64,000 nucleotides of DNA, from positions 23,435-87,434 of the forward strand of contig JAFGTP010000046.1 in the NCBI GenBank assembly GCA_016934035.1, given 5' to 3'. A program made the translations under genes and the position numbers. Source of the stretch: Fidelibacterota bacterium. GTDB lineage: Bacteria; Fidelibacterota; UBA2242; JAFGTP01. The notes below the pieces were generated by a model. It searched no databases and was not told the origin of the DNA. It saw nothing but the letters and a program-made list of their open reading frames with translations. Numbering within the stretch: the first letter of the stretch is position 1; every line of letters starts with the position of its first letter. Positions 35,771 to 44,766 of this stretch are shown one piece after another.

Positions 35771-37405
35771 ATGTTTAACAGTTGGTATTATATCAGGGAA
35801 TTTGCGCTAAATCTCAGACAGGAAATAGTCGGAGCTGTGATTCACACTCCCTTTACCTATAAAAAAAATGAACTTTATATTCCAATTGACTATCCCGGTG
35901 AATATCGCTGTTTCCACCTGGTGATCAAACCGCCTGTTCCCTATCTTTCCCTGGAGACCAGTGTGCCGAAACAAAAACAGGTTGTGAAATTATTTAAACC
36001 GTTGCAGGGCAGTATTATTGAAGAAGTCCTTTTTCATAAAGATGACCGACAGATACTGATTGCTGTGAATGGTTATTATTTACTGATTAATGGGTATGGT
36101 ATTAATAGTAATTTCATGTTGCTTAACCATGAATTTGAATTGATCGACCTTTTTAAAAATCGAAAAAATGTCGTTCTTCCCCAAAAAGAAGATTTTATTA
36201 GTTCCCGGAAGGATGCTGAAGAGATTGACTGGCTGAAGCTCTTTCGCGAGCACATGGATAAAAATGTTTTTTCCTTTTTAAAATTCCTTCCCGCCAAATT
36301 CTTTTCGGATAATTTACGGATGGAAATCTGTTACAGGGCCGGCGTCAGTTCCGGAGAACTGATCCATAATCTGAGTGATTTGCAGCGGTCGGCAATGATC
36401 AGCAGCGTCAGGCAGATTCAACAGGAATTGAAAACCCCCCAATATTTTTTTTATGATTTAGAAAATCCGGTCCTTTCTCTGGTGAAAATGGGCCATTTGG
36501 GACTGGAAACCGCCAGGGTTGAAGATTTTTTTGATCTGCAAAGGGCTTATATCAGCAAGGCTTTTCACGGCCATATTTTTTCAGAACAAAAAAAGGCCCT
36601 GACAGGAAAAATGCGAAAGTATTTTGAATATGTTGAAAAAAAACTGGTAACAAACAAAAAAGCATTGGCGGAACTGCCGGACAGCACCTTATATCGGAAA
36701 TTCGGCGAATTGATATTGATCCACATTCGTCAGATTCAAAAAGGTCAGTCCAGCCTGGTCGTGACCTGGGACACCGGTGAAATCCATGAAATCCCCCTGG
36801 ATCCCAAACTGACTCCAGCTGCCAATGGGGATGTGTTTTTTAAAAAAGCCTTGAAAGCAGAAAAATCAAAGATTGAGCTGAAAACGTCAATTGAATCACT
36901 CTCACTGGAAAAGACCAAAATCCAGCATCTGATCAGCCAATTGGAAGAAGTTGGTTCTTTAGATGAATTAAGGGCCCTGGAAGAGGAGATTCCCGGGAAT
37001 ATTCTGCAACAAAATAACAAAGAGGATAGCAATGTCCGGGTTCCCTACAAACGATTTGTTTTCGAGGGTTGGGAAATCCTGGTTGGAAAATCATCCCGGG
37101 ACAATGATGAATTGACCTTTCAAGTGGCTTCCAAATTTGACTTCTGGTTTCATGCATACGGTGTTTCGGGCTCTCATGTTGTGGTCCGGAATCCCGGAAA
37201 GAAAGATCATCTTCCGGGGCAGGTCCTGCGTCGGGCCGCAGGTATCGCTGCATTTTTTTCAAAGAGCAAACATGCCACCGTCGTTCCCGTCAATTACACG
37301 CAAAAAAAATATGTTGTAAAACGGAAAAAAATGGCGCCGGGGCAGGTGAATATCAGTTTTGAAAAAACTATTATCATCGAACCAATGGATCCCACAGGAA
37401 AATAA
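35771..37405 (+). CDS. NFACT-family protein, RqcH/Rqc2-like ribosome quality control factor
   Basis: 544 residues in the NFACT order: NFACT-N (about 1-170), helix-hairpin-helix region (about 175-240), long coiled coil (about 260-420) and an NFACT-R/DUF814 domain (about 430-530). NFACT-R shows RFVFEGWEILVGKSSRDND, KFDFWFHAYGVSGSHVVVRN and PGQVLRRAAGIAAFFS. D92-R93 in DDRQILIAV fits the DR motif used by RqcH to bind alanyl-tRNA for C-terminal alanine tailing of stalled peptides. The protein binds the large ribosomal subunit in studied species. Older annotation would call it fibronectin-binding protein. Confidence 0.88.
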   Translation: MFNSWYYIREFALNLRQEIVGAVIHTPFTYKKNELYIPIDYPGEYRCFHLVIKPPVPYLSLETSVPKQKQVVKLFKPLQGSIIEEVLFHKDDRQILIAVNGYYLLINGYGINSNFMLLNHEFELIDLFKNRKNVVLPQKEDFISSRKDAEEIDWLKLFREHMDKNVFSFLKFLPAKFFSDNLRMEICYRAGVSSGELIHNLSDLQRSAMISSVRQIQQELKTPQYFFYDLENPVLSLVKMGHLGLETARVEDFFDLQRAYISKAFHGHIFSEQKKALTGKMRKYFEYVEKKLVTNKKALAELPDSTLYRKFGELILIHIRQIQKGQSSLVVTWDTGEIHEIPLDPKLTPAANGDVFFKKALKAEKSKIELKTSIESLSLEKTKIQHLISQLEEVGSLDELRALEEEIPGNILQQNNKEDSNVRVPYKRFVFEGWEILVGKSSRDNDELTFQVASKFDFWFHAYGVSGSHVVVRNPGKKDHLPGQVLRRAAGIAAFFSKSKHATVVPVNYTQKKYVVKRKKMAPGQVNISFEKTIIIEPMDPTGK

Positions 37406-37408
37406 TCG

Positions 37409-37475
37409 GAGGCTTTTCTAAAAGTTCGGATTCATTCCGGCTCTCTTTTTGACAGATACTTTCTTGAAAAGCCTC
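37409..37475. other. Ten-base inverted repeat between convergent genes
   Basis: GAGGCTTTTC (37409-37418) and GAAAAGCCTC (37466-37475) with a smaller CGGA/TCCG hairpin between them. The position between the convergent rqcH-like and HTH genes suggests a bidirectional end structure. No T run follows closely. Confidence 0.4.
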
Positions 37476-37488
37476 GCCCAGAAGCGCA

Positions 37489-37683
37489 TCATTTCTTCAT
37501 ATTTTCCAGACTGCTTTGCAGCATTTCATCAAACATTTTATCAAGATGTTCTTTTTTTACTTTCCACTGACCTCCGATTTTAAGCGCTGGTAATTTGTTT
37601 TGTTGCAGCAGCTTATAGGCCGTTTGTTCCTTGATATTCAGATACTGCGCTGTTTCTTTCAATCCCATGATTTGTGCATCCAT
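37489..37683 (-). CDS. Small excisionase/MerR-type helix-turn-helix DNA-binding protein
   Basis: Start at ATG 37681-37683, preceded at good distance by GGAGGG; the in-frame ATG at 37695 overlaps this binding site and is unlikely. The 64-residue product is a single domain: GLKETAQYLNIKEQTAYKLLQQ and LPALKIGGQWKVKKEHLDKM match the excisionase-family winged HTH (helix_turn_helix_17 type). It begins 28 bases after the flagellin stop codon, on the same strand, so it is probably cotranscribed with flagellin. No integrase is near, so a regulatory rather than excision role is likelier. Confidence 0.85.
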   Translation of the reverse strand: MDAQIMGLKETAQYLNIKEQTAYKLLQQNKLPALKIGGQWKVKKEHLDKMFDEMLQSSLENMKK

Positions 37684-37711
37684 TTTGCCCTCCATTGGCT
37701 AGGGTGATTTA

Positions 37712-38533
37712 TTATTGAATTAAACTTAATACGATTTGTGGTGCTGAATTCGCCTGGGTCAGAGCTGTGACAGAAGTTTGTTGCAGGATCTGGTTTTTGA
37801 CCACTTCCATCTGTTCTGCAGCAAAATCTGCATCTTCGATAGTACTTCTGACAGACTCAGTGTTGGTTTCCTGGGTTCCCAGAGCATTGATTTTTGAGTT
37901 GAGGCGGACCTTGAATTCTCCCACATGCTGAATAGCTGAGGCCAGCAGATCAATTGCATCTGAAGCCTGCTGAATGGCTGTCCGGGCATCGGATTGGGTT
38001 GTTAAATCAATAGCATTTAATCCCAGGGCCACTGAATCGGCATTGGATAAGGAAACTGACAGGATATCATCATAACGCTCTCCGGTCTGAAAATCACCGG
38101 AGTAACTGCCATCAATCAGAACCATATTATTGAAAGTGGTATCATCAACGATTTCATCCACTTCCAGCAACAAGGCCTGGACCTGGTCGTCCAGGGCTGT
38201 CCTTTGGGCAGAATTTAAAGAATAATCCGCCGCCTGAGTGGCTTTTTCTTTGACGATCTGAATAATGTCCATGATGTTTTGATATCCGCCTTCGGCAACA
38301 TTCATGATGCTGTTGGCGTTTTTGGAATTTTGCAAGGCAACAGCCAATCCTCTTTTCCGTCTTTCCAGGGTGCGGGCCAGGGCGTATCCAGCCGGGTCCT
38401 CTGAAGCGGAATTGATCTTTTTCCCAGTTGACAACCGATATTGATGATTGCTGAGTATTTCGTTGACTTTCATCAATGATGTACGTGTATGCATAGCTTG
38501 GGTATTTGTGTAAATTTGCATTAAATCACTCAT
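37712..38533 (-). CDS. fliC: Flagellin
   Basis: 273-residue filament subunit. The N-terminal D0/D1 helices read IYTNTQAMHTRTSLMKVNEI, then LSTGKKINSASEDPAGYALA. The C-terminal helices read ESVRSTIEDADFAAEQMEVV, then KNQILQQTSVTALTQANSAP. The central variable region is short, so the filament surface is minimal. It has an excellent ribosome binding site (CAAGGAGG) and a sigma-28 promoter. It is the only flagellar structural gene here; the remaining flagellar genes must lie elsewhere. Confidence 0.94.
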   Translation of the reverse strand: MSDLMQIYTNTQAMHTRTSLMKVNEILSNHQYRLSTGKKINSASEDPAGYALARTLERRKRGLAVALQNSKNANSIMNVAEGGYQNIMDIIQIVKEKATQAADYSLNSAQRTALDDQVQALLLEVDEIVDDTTFNNMVLIDGSYSGDFQTGERYDDILSVSLSNADSVALGLNAIDLTTQSDARTAIQQASDAIDLLASAIQHVGEFKVRLNSKINALGTQETNTESVRSTIEDADFAAEQMEVVKNQILQQTSVTALTQANSAPQIVLSLIQ

Positions 38534-38603
38534 ACTAACACCTCCTTGGTTTAGTAGTGGTTAACTTTTTCCTGTTTTTTTTACATCGATGTTTCTAAAA
38601 GTA

Positions 38604-38630
38604 GAATCGGAAATTTTTGATTAAACTTTA
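38604..38630 (-). promoter_or_regulatory. Sigma-28 (FliA) promoter of flagellin
   Basis: Minus-strand TAAAGTTT, an 11-base spacer, then TCCGATTC, against the FliA consensus TAAAGTTT-N11-GCCGATAA. The -35 box is exact and six of eight -10 positions near-match. It lies 71 bases upstream of the flagellin start. The remaining gap to 38937 is AT-rich with no gene seen. Confidence 0.8.
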
Positions 38631-38937
38631 GTAAAAAACAATAAAATTCATATTATATCGAGATAAATTACTTTATTTTCATAAAAATCATAAGTAAGCA
38701 GTGTTAATCATTATAAATCATTTTAATATCATGTTTTTTCATAAATATCTTTAAATTTTAAAAGAAATCTTTATAAAACATCAGGGTTAACCGAAACTGG
38801 TTGCCTGAAGCCGGGTTCATATTTTTGTCTTGGAATAAGGGTGAAGCCATTGACCAAACTCCGATCTGGTCGGATTCTTTTAAATGCTTGTAAAACTATA
38901 CTTAAAAACATAAATTTCAGCAAATAATCAGGACTGA

Positions 38938-40614
38938 ATGTTGATCCAAAAATTTTCCAGTAGTGTTTTAACCTTTTTAATATTGGTTTTCCTATCGACA
39001 ATATTTTACCATTGCGCTTCGGAAGGTGCTCCATCCGGCGGTCCCAAGGATGAAACCGGGCCCGGTCTGATGAGGACATCGCCGGCCAATGGCGAAACCC
39101 TGGTGGACACCGGGACAACTATTCTGTTTGAATTTTCCGAACCGGTCAATTACAAATCCGTTGAAAATTCATTGACCATTTTTCCTTCTCCCGATGAAAA
39201 ACCGACGATTCGCATCAATCGCAATAAGGTCAGAATTATTCCCAAAGAAAAACTAAAACCCGGTACGACCTATATTTTCACTTTTGGCCGGAAGGTGGAG
39301 GATTACCAGAAAAACATTACGGATGATGAAGTCAAGCTGGCCTTTTCTACCGGTAAAACCATTGATAATAATACGGTATCGGGCAAATTATTTGATTACC
39401 GGGATGAAAAACAGACGGCTTATATCCTCTTTTATGTGCAGGATGGAAAAAATCTTGATTCCCTGATTGATTATGACCCGGATTATTACACTCCGGTGGA
39501 TAAAAAGGGTCATTATCGGGCAACCAACCTGGCCAAAGGGAAATATTCTGTTATTGCCTACCAGGGAAGTTTTAAAAAGAAACCAAGGTTTTCTGAAAGC
39601 GATTTTACTGCTGCGGGCTTTGATGAAAATATTATCCTGGAATCCGGCTCCGATACCCTTGAACATGTTCATTTGAGATTGCATCAATATCCTCTGCGAG
39701 ATTTTACAATGGAAAAAGCCTATGAAGAAGAGAGGGCAATCCATGTATTGTTTTCCCATCCGATCGATATTGAAAAATCCAAAATTGAAGTGAAGTTCGA
39801 TGGAATGTCCCTGGAAAAGCACTGGTATTTTGACGATAAAAACCCTAATACGCTGGTGTTGGTTCCACTGTTGGATTCTGCCGGTTATGGGGTTGAGATT
39901 TCGGATCTGGTGGATATTTACGGCAGGTCTTTGGTTGCCATCACAGATACTCTAGTCTGGTCCAATCCGGAAGTTGTTGACACCCTTGGCCCGAAAGCAA
40001 AGTTTCTGCTGTCAGGCGCAGAAGCGGTGTTGCCCGGGGAGCCAATAATTCTTCAGTTTAGCGAGCCAGTCCGGCTTCCTGAAAAGTTCAAAGACAGAAT
40101 TATTTTGAGCGATCAGGACAGCAACAGCGTTGATTATTTCGTAGAACAAATCGATCTGACAAAGTATCGGATCCGGCCTTTGGATGAATTGGAATATTTC
40201 CGAAAATACCATCTCGGCGCCTGTCTGGATTCTGTTGTGGATCTGTCAAACAATGCGTGTCAGGATTCTCTCGTTCAAATGGAGTTTACGACAATTGATG
40301 AAAATGTGTTTGGTTCTATTTCCGGCACAATTGATACTCAATTGGATGTTGACAAAATTATATTCGGGTGTGAAAAAACAGATCAAAAAGAACGGGTTTA
40401 CATGACCAGGGCCAGGGAAGACGGAACTTTTCATGTTGAAAAAGTATTGCCGGGGGATTATAAAATTTTTGTATTTTATGATGAGAACAGCAATGACCAA
40501 TATGATTGGGGCAGTTTAGTCCCTTATCGCCCTGCCGAAAAGTACCGGGATTATCCTAAACCGGTAACTGTCCGCTCCCGGTGGGAGACAGAAAGGTTGG
40601 AAATACAATTTTGA
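38938..40614 (+). CDS. Surface lipoprotein with Ig-like (Big_5) domains
   Basis: 558 residues. A lipoprotein signal with hydrophobic stretch at about 8-24 and lipobox-like IFYHC (C26), followed by ASEGAPSGGPKDETGP, the typical start of Bacteroidota Ig-like lipoproteins. Domains of Big_5 type follow: TSPANGETLVDTGTTILFEFSEPV at about 44-67 and a second copy around PGEPIILQFSEPVRLPEKF at about 360. The C-terminus (ISGTIDTQLDVDKIIFG, PGDYKIFVFYDENSNDQYDWG) resembles a carboxypeptidase-regulatory-like fold. The likely location is the outer membrane or cell surface. The role is unknown. The stop overlaps the likely dapF start. Confidence 0.8.
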   Translation: MLIQKFSSSVLTFLILVFLSTIFYHCASEGAPSGGPKDETGPGLMRTSPANGETLVDTGTTILFEFSEPVNYKSVENSLTIFPSPDEKPTIRINRNKVRIIPKEKLKPGTTYIFTFGRKVEDYQKNITDDEVKLAFSTGKTIDNNTVSGKLFDYRDEKQTAYILFYVQDGKNLDSLIDYDPDYYTPVDKKGHYRATNLAKGKYSVIAYQGSFKKKPRFSESDFTAAGFDENIILESGSDTLEHVHLRLHQYPLRDFTMEKAYEEERAIHVLFSHPIDIEKSKIEVKFDGMSLEKHWYFDDKNPNTLVLVPLLDSAGYGVEISDLVDIYGRSLVAITDTLVWSNPEVVDTLGPKAKFLLSGAEAVLPGEPIILQFSEPVRLPEKFKDRIILSDQDSNSVDYFVEQIDLTKYRIRPLDELEYFRKYHLGACLDSVVDLSNNACQDSLVQMEFTTIDENVFGSISGTIDTQLDVDKIIFGCEKTDQKERVYMTRAREDGTFHVEKVLPGDYKIFVFYDENSNDQYDWGSLVPYRPAEKYRDYPKPVTVRSRWETERLEIQF

Positions 40615-41369
40615 GTATTCAGTTTTGGAAACTGGAAGCCGCGGGCAATGATTTTATCATGATTGATAACCGAAGCGGTTTTTTTGACCCATTCAATCAA
40701 AAACTGATTGAAGCCCTGTGCCACCGCAGGTTTGGTATTGGTGCGGACGGATTGATTTCCGTGACCCGGCCTTCCGGTTATGATTTAGAAATGAAATATT
40801 TTAACAGTGACGGATCAGGCCCTTTTATGTGTGGAAACGGAGCGCGGGCTGCGGTCCTGTTTGCGAAAAATCGTGGCTTTTTCCGGGAAAAGCAGATTCG
40901 GTTTCTGGCCTCTGATGGTGAACATTTCGGTGATTTATCAGAACCCATGATCCGGCTGACGATCAAAGCCCCGAACGGACTCAGAAAACTGGAGGAAAAA
41001 GAAACCGTCTATTATATAAATACCGGCACGGACCACCTGGTGATCCCTACCAAAGGCCTCAGGGAACTGGATATCTCCAAATCCGGCCCTTATTATCGGC
41101 ATAAATACAATACCAACGTCAATTACATAGAACAAATTCAAGACAATCGTTGGCAAATTCGTACCTGGGAACGGGGTGTTGAAAATGAGACCTATGCCTG
41201 TGGTACCGGGGCCACTGCCGCCGCTTATTTCATCACAACCATTTCAGGTGTTGAATATCCGGTGATATTGCAGGCCAAAGGGGGAGAGTTGGTAATCGAT
41301 TTTAAAGAAAATAAGCTTTGGCTTCAGGGACCGGCTCGAGAGGTTTTTGAAGGCAGGTTCATTTTATAG
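40611..41369 (+). CDS. dapF: Diaminopimelate epimerase, probable TTG start
   Basis: Interconverts LL- and meso-diaminopimelate for lysine and peptidoglycan synthesis. The TTG at 40611 overlaps the upstream stop (TTGA) and gives a normal N-terminus leading into FWKLEAAGNDFIMIDN. An upstream GTG (40581) would add ten unusual residues. The two catalytic cysteines are in MCGNGARAAV and YACGTGATAAAYF. Length of 252 residues from this start fits the short end of the family. It is coupled to the lipoprotein gene and 12 bases from manC. Confidence 0.92.
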   Translation: MSIQFWKLEAAGNDFIMIDNRSGFFDPFNQKLIEALCHRRFGIGADGLISVTRPSGYDLEMKYFNSDGSGPFMCGNGARAAVLFAKNRGFFREKQIRFLASDGEHFGDLSEPMIRLTIKAPNGLRKLEEKETVYYINTGTDHLVIPTKGLRELDISKSGPYYRHKYNTNVNYIEQIQDNRWQIRTWERGVENETYACGTGATAAAYFITTISGVEYPVILQAKGGELVIDFKENKLWLQGPAREVFEGRFIL

Positions 41370-41381
41370 AGGAGGAAGAGA

Positions 41382-42449
41382 ATGTATTGTTTGATTATGG
41401 CCGGAGGGATCGGGAAAAGATTTTGGCCCCGCAGTCGAAAAAATTACCCGAAACAACTTCTAAACATTGTCAGTGAGGATTCGATGCTCAAACTGACCTA
41501 TGACCGGTTGCTGAAAATTACCCCAAAGGAAAAAATTTTTATTGTGGCCGGTGAGAGTCTGAAACATGTCATGCTTGAAAATCTGGGGGGGTTTCCGGAA
41601 GAAAATTTTATCATTGAGCCTACGGGAAAAAACACCGCCCCCTGCATCGCCCTGGCTGCTGCGATTATTTCAAAAAATGATCCGAATGCGGTCATGGGGG
41701 TTTTTCCAGCTGACCATTTGATTGAAAATTTCGAATCTTTCAGGGAAGCCGTTGAAACCGGTGAAAAAGTAGCAACAAACCATTCCGGCCTGGTGACTTT
41801 TGGCATCACACCCACGCGACCGGCCACCGGATACGGTTACATTCAATATGACAAAAAACTGCCACTGTTGGAAAACAGCGCCTATAAGGTAAAAACCTTT
41901 GCTGAAAAACCCAATCTGGAAACGGCCAAAAGATTTCTGGATTCCGGAGAATTTCTCTGGAATTCCGGTATGTTTATCTGGAAAGCCAAGGATATCCTGA
42001 CTTCCATCAAGGCCCACCTATCGGATCTTTTTGAAAGTGTCATCAATATACAGGCTGCTTATGAAACCCCTAATTACAGCAAAGTATTGCGGGATGAATG
42101 GGCAACCATACTGGCTTCCTCCATCGATTATGGCGTCATGGAAAAAGCCAACAATGTATATGTCGTGAAAAGCGATTTTGTCTGGAGTGATGTGGGTTCC
42201 TGGGATGCGGTCTACGACCTGGAAAAAAAGAATGAGGAAGGCAATTCCCTGCAGGGTGATGTCATCGCGATGGACACCAAAAATTGTCTCATTTCATCTC
42301 AGAAACGGCTGGTCGCTACCATTGGCGTTGAAGGGCTGATCATTATTGAAACCAAAGATGCGATTCTTGTAGCCAGGCGCGGTGAATCAGAAAAAATCAA
42401 AGATTTGGTGGACCTTCTGAAACGCAATGAAAAAAATGAATATTTATAG
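41382..42449 (+). CDS. manC: Mannose-1-phosphate guanylyltransferase
   Basis: Makes GDP-mannose. 355 residues of the single-domain GMP class without the C-terminal isomerase of bifunctional ManC/AlgA. The nucleotide-binding start is MAGGIGKRFWPRSRKNYPKQ at about 6-25, followed by EPTGKNTAPCIALAA at about 79-93, FPADHLI at about 107-113, FAEKPN at about 166-171, and NSGMFIWKA at about 189-197. It supplies a donor for surface glycans encoded elsewhere in the window. AGGAGG stands at good distance from the ATG. Confidence 0.93.
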   Translation: MYCLIMAGGIGKRFWPRSRKNYPKQLLNIVSEDSMLKLTYDRLLKITPKEKIFIVAGESLKHVMLENLGGFPEENFIIEPTGKNTAPCIALAAAIISKNDPNAVMGVFPADHLIENFESFREAVETGEKVATNHSGLVTFGITPTRPATGYGYIQYDKKLPLLENSAYKVKTFAEKPNLETAKRFLDSGEFLWNSGMFIWKAKDILTSIKAHLSDLFESVINIQAAYETPNYSKVLRDEWATILASSIDYGVMEKANNVYVVKSDFVWSDVGSWDAVYDLEKKNEEGNSLQGDVIAMDTKNCLISSQKRLVATIGVEGLIIIETKDAILVARRGESEKIKDLVDLLKRNEKNEYL

Positions 42450-42455
42450 AAACAG

Positions 42456-42491
42456 CCTTCCGGTTAAGTATACCGGTCCGGAAGGATTTTT
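42456..42491 (+). terminator. Terminator-like hairpin after manC that also covers the next ribosome binding site
   Basis: CCTTCCGG (42456-42463) pairs with CCGGAAGG (42478-42485), followed by A and five T. The 3' arm contains the GGAAGG ribosome binding site of the gene starting at 42494, so the same hairpin could stop manC transcripts and hide that site. Confidence 0.65.
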
Positions 42492-42493
42492 CG

Positions 42494-42754
42494 ATGAAAG
42501 TATCACTTAAAAAACAAAAAGAATACCGCCAGCGACTGGTGGCATTTTTTAAGGAGCAGGGCTTTACTGTAGTCCTGGGTAAAGGTTCTTTCCACCAGGG
42601 CACCTGTCTTGTTCAGCAGGACAAAAAAATTGTAATCAATGGTTTTCTACCGGTGGATATGCAGGTAAAATTTTTGGTGGAAACAGCCGAGGCACAGCAC
42701 CAGTCAGATAAGGTCCCCGATGAAATCATAAAATTCGGTAAGAGTGTCGGCTAA
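42494..42754 (+). CDS. Conserved-looking small protein, function unknown
   Basis: 86 residues, soluble, basic at the N-terminus (KVSLKKQKEYRQRLVAFFKEQ) with a central beta-like GFTVVLGKGSFHQGTCLVQQ and KKIVINGFLPVDMQVKFLVE. One cysteine. I do not recognise the family. The balanced codon use and a good ribosome binding site argue that it is real. Translation may depend on opening of the hairpin that follows manC. It converges on the TauE-like gene with only seven bases between stops. Confidence 0.6.
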   Translation: MKVSLKKQKEYRQRLVAFFKEQGFTVVLGKGSFHQGTCLVQQDKKIVINGFLPVDMQVKFLVETAEAQHQSDKVPDEIIKFGKSVG

Positions 42755-42761
42755 GGACAAC

Positions 42762-43490
42762 TCAGAATATCAATACTTTTACAATGGCCAGCAATCCGGA
42801 AATTCCTGATAATCCGAGAACATAGGGACGGATGGCCTGCTGGTCCAGTTTTTTCGTCAGGTGCTGGGACATATAAACACCCAGGAAAACACCGGGGAGA
42901 AGGCAGAAACCCAGAAATAATTCTTTGAATCCAAATTTTCCCATGGCGGCCAGAGACAGCAGGGATAAAATAACACCGATCAGAAAGTAATTAGCCATGG
43001 TTGCGCGAAATTGCGGTCCCTTTTCATGCTGAAAAAGCAAAGCTGCCGGAGGGCCTCCGATGGATACTGTGGTGCCCATAAATCCTGAAAGAAGACCGGC
43101 AAAAATCATGTTTTTGAGGCTGATTGGAATGTGAAGTCCTGAGGCGCTGAGAAGGACAGCAATAATCACCAGAATACCAAAAAGAATGGTAAATTTTTCA
43201 ACAGAAATATAGACAATCACGCCTGCACCAATCAGATTGCCAAAAATTCTGCCCAAAATCATCCACTTAATTTTTCCTATCTCCGAATGTTGCCTTTCCC
43301 GGAAACTAACCATTATTGAAGTCAAGAGCGAAGCAAGCAGAATTGGCCCGGGAATAAAATCTGTATGGATCAGCATAAGCAGCGGAGCGGCGATCATTGC
43401 CATACCAAACCCGATGCTTCCCTGGACAAAAGCCCCTAAAAAAACAGCCAAATAGGCCAATGACAACTGGAGGATAGATATCGAACCCAA
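42762..43490 (-). CDS. TauE/SafE-family membrane transporter
   Basis: 242 residues with seven to eight hydrophobic segments. The N-terminal half-repeat QGSIGFGMAMIAAPLLMLI and the matching second repeat SGFMGTTVSIGGPPAALLF show the GxGxG-type signatures of the sulfite exporter TauE/SafE family, which move organic or inorganic sulfur anions or related ions. The substrate is not predictable. It follows the small membrane protein gene (43500-43958) by nine bases on the same strand. Confidence 0.88.
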   Translation of the reverse strand: MGSISILQLSLAYLAVFLGAFVQGSIGFGMAMIAAPLLMLIHTDFIPGPILLASLLTSIMVSFRERQHSEIGKIKWMILGRIFGNLIGAGVIVYISVEKFTILFGILVIIAVLLSASGLHIPISLKNMIFAGLLSGFMGTTVSIGGPPAALLFQHEKGPQFRATMANYFLIGVILSLLSLAAMGKFGFKELFLGFCLLPGVFLGVYMSQHLTKKLDQQAIRPYVLGLSGISGLLAIVKVLIF

Positions 43491-43499
43491 AACCAGACC

Positions 43500-43958
43500 T
43501 CAAATCACGCGGATATCTGTTGCATGAGAGTAATAGGCGCGAACTCGTTTGGACCTTTCGAAATAAGTACGCCAGAAAGCGGACCAGACCATCAGGTTGA
43601 AGGCGCTAAAGAAGGCAAGATTATTTTCCAAAGACCATTTGCGTTGAAAAACCAAAAGAGTCACGGAAGTAAAAAAGACAAAATGAACGATGGCCAAAAT
43701 AAACATGTAAAATAGATATTCCTTTATTTTTTCAGGCGTTTTCGTCAGGGGTATCGGTAATAATTTTAAAATTTTGTACAACAGGAACATGACAAAACCG
43801 AATTGCACCAACGAGCCCAGGGTTAGAATTTTATCCGGTTCCTGAAAAAGACTTTCGACCAGTGTCACACCGGTCAGAATATTCATCATCAGGTTCACGA
43901 GCACCACTATCTGGAAAAATCGCAGCCAACCGGCAAATTCATTCAGAGGCCTACCCAT
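43500..43958 (-). CDS. Four-helix membrane protein, function unknown
   Basis: The start is placed at ATG 43956-43958 because AAAGGAG lies just upstream and the earlier ATG (44000) is inside the nitrilase gene end. The 152-residue product has four hydrophobic segments (about 12-33, 47-68, 80-102, 112-130) in an arrangement like DUF2569/DUF4149-type small membrane proteins, but I cannot name the family with confidence. It ends nine bases before the TauE-like start, so all three genes from 44757 to 42762 form one unit. Confidence 0.6.
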   Translation of the reverse strand: MGRPLNEFAGWLRFFQIVVLVNLMMNILTGVTLVESLFQEPDKILTLGSLVQFGFVMFLLYKILKLLPIPLTKTPEKIKEYLFYMFILAIVHFVFFTSVTLLVFQRKWSLENNLAFFSAFNLMVWSAFWRTYFERSKRVRAYYSHATDIRVI

Positions 43959-43968
43959 TTTTCTCCTT

Positions 43969-44757
43969 TTACTTGTAAAGATTAATCCGTCGATCTTCAA
44001 ATAAATGATTCATTGTTGTTATGTTTTTATTATTGGCCAGGGCCAAATCCATATCTGCAATCAGCACCTTTTCTTCATCCTCTTTCAATTGAGCCAACCG
44101 GACTCCGGTGTAATCGGTGGCCTGGCTCATGCCTGTAAAAACCAGTTTTTCCCCGTCTCGTTCTTCACTCCCGATACGATTGGCTGTGACCGTAAAACAC
44201 CGGTTTTCAATGCTTCTGGTGATCATCGCCTGCTGACAGTAGGGCAGGACCAGGTTGGCGGAATGGGCCAGAAGCTCTGCCCCCTGTAACGCCAGGGTGC
44301 GGGCAGTTTCGGGAAAAATCCAGTCAAAGCAAATCATGACGCCAACCCTTGCGCCCATGATGTCAAAGACGCGGGGTATTTCCTCTCCCGGTGTGAAGTA
44401 GTTTTTTTCCTTGTAAAAAAGATGAATCTTGCGATAGGTCCCCAGGAAATTTCCCTTTTCAAAGACAGCTGCGCTGTTAAAAACGTCGCTTCCCGCTTTT
44501 TCGGCTACTCCGATTATCAGGGCATTTTGCAGGTCCGCAGTCATCTGCATGATTTCATGAGCGGTTTCACCGTCTGGAAATTCCTCGGCCAGGGCGGTCA
44601 ATTCCGCTTTTGAGGTAAACTGATAGCCGGTGGTGCAAAGTTCCGGCAATACCCAGAGGTCAACATTTTTATGGAAGTAGATTGCTTCACGGATTTTCAA
44701 AAGGTTTTGTTCTTTTTGGCCCCATTCCGGGTAAAACTGGTATACGCCTATTTTCAA
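43969..44757 (-). CDS. Carbon-nitrogen hydrolase (nitrilase superfamily)
   Basis: 262 residues. The catalytic triad regions are visible: E in LWVLPELCTTGYQF (about 34-47), K in YRKIHLFYKEKNYF (about 110-123) and C in GVMICFDWIFPETAR (about 138-152, CFDWIFPE). These fit amidase-type nitrilases such as omega-amidase or N-carbamoyl hydrolases, rather than true nitrilases. Substrate unknown; deaminated glutamine analogues are a common target of the closest general group. It starts nine bases after the CaCA antiporter stop. Confidence 0.88.
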   Translation of the reverse strand: MKIGVYQFYPEWGQKEQNLLKIREAIYFHKNVDLWVLPELCTTGYQFTSKAELTALAEEFPDGETAHEIMQMTADLQNALIIGVAEKAGSDVFNSAAVFEKGNFLGTYRKIHLFYKEKNYFTPGEEIPRVFDIMGARVGVMICFDWIFPETARTLALQGAELLAHSANLVLPYCQQAMITRSIENRCFTVTANRIGSEERDGEKLVFTGMSQATDYTGVRLAQLKEDEEKVLIADMDLALANNKNITTMNHLFEDRRINLYK

Positions 44758-44766
44758 ATCGCTGAC

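Noticed and set aside
38857..38880. Small TCCGA/TCGGA hairpin with short T stretch before the lipoprotein gene
   Set aside because: The stem is only five bases long and no upstream plus-strand gene needs a terminator.
38771..39118. 115-codon minus-strand ORF upstream of the lipoprotein gene
   Set aside because: It overlaps the well-supported lipoprotein gene, is rich in Arg/Pro as antisense frames are, and shows no binding site or family.
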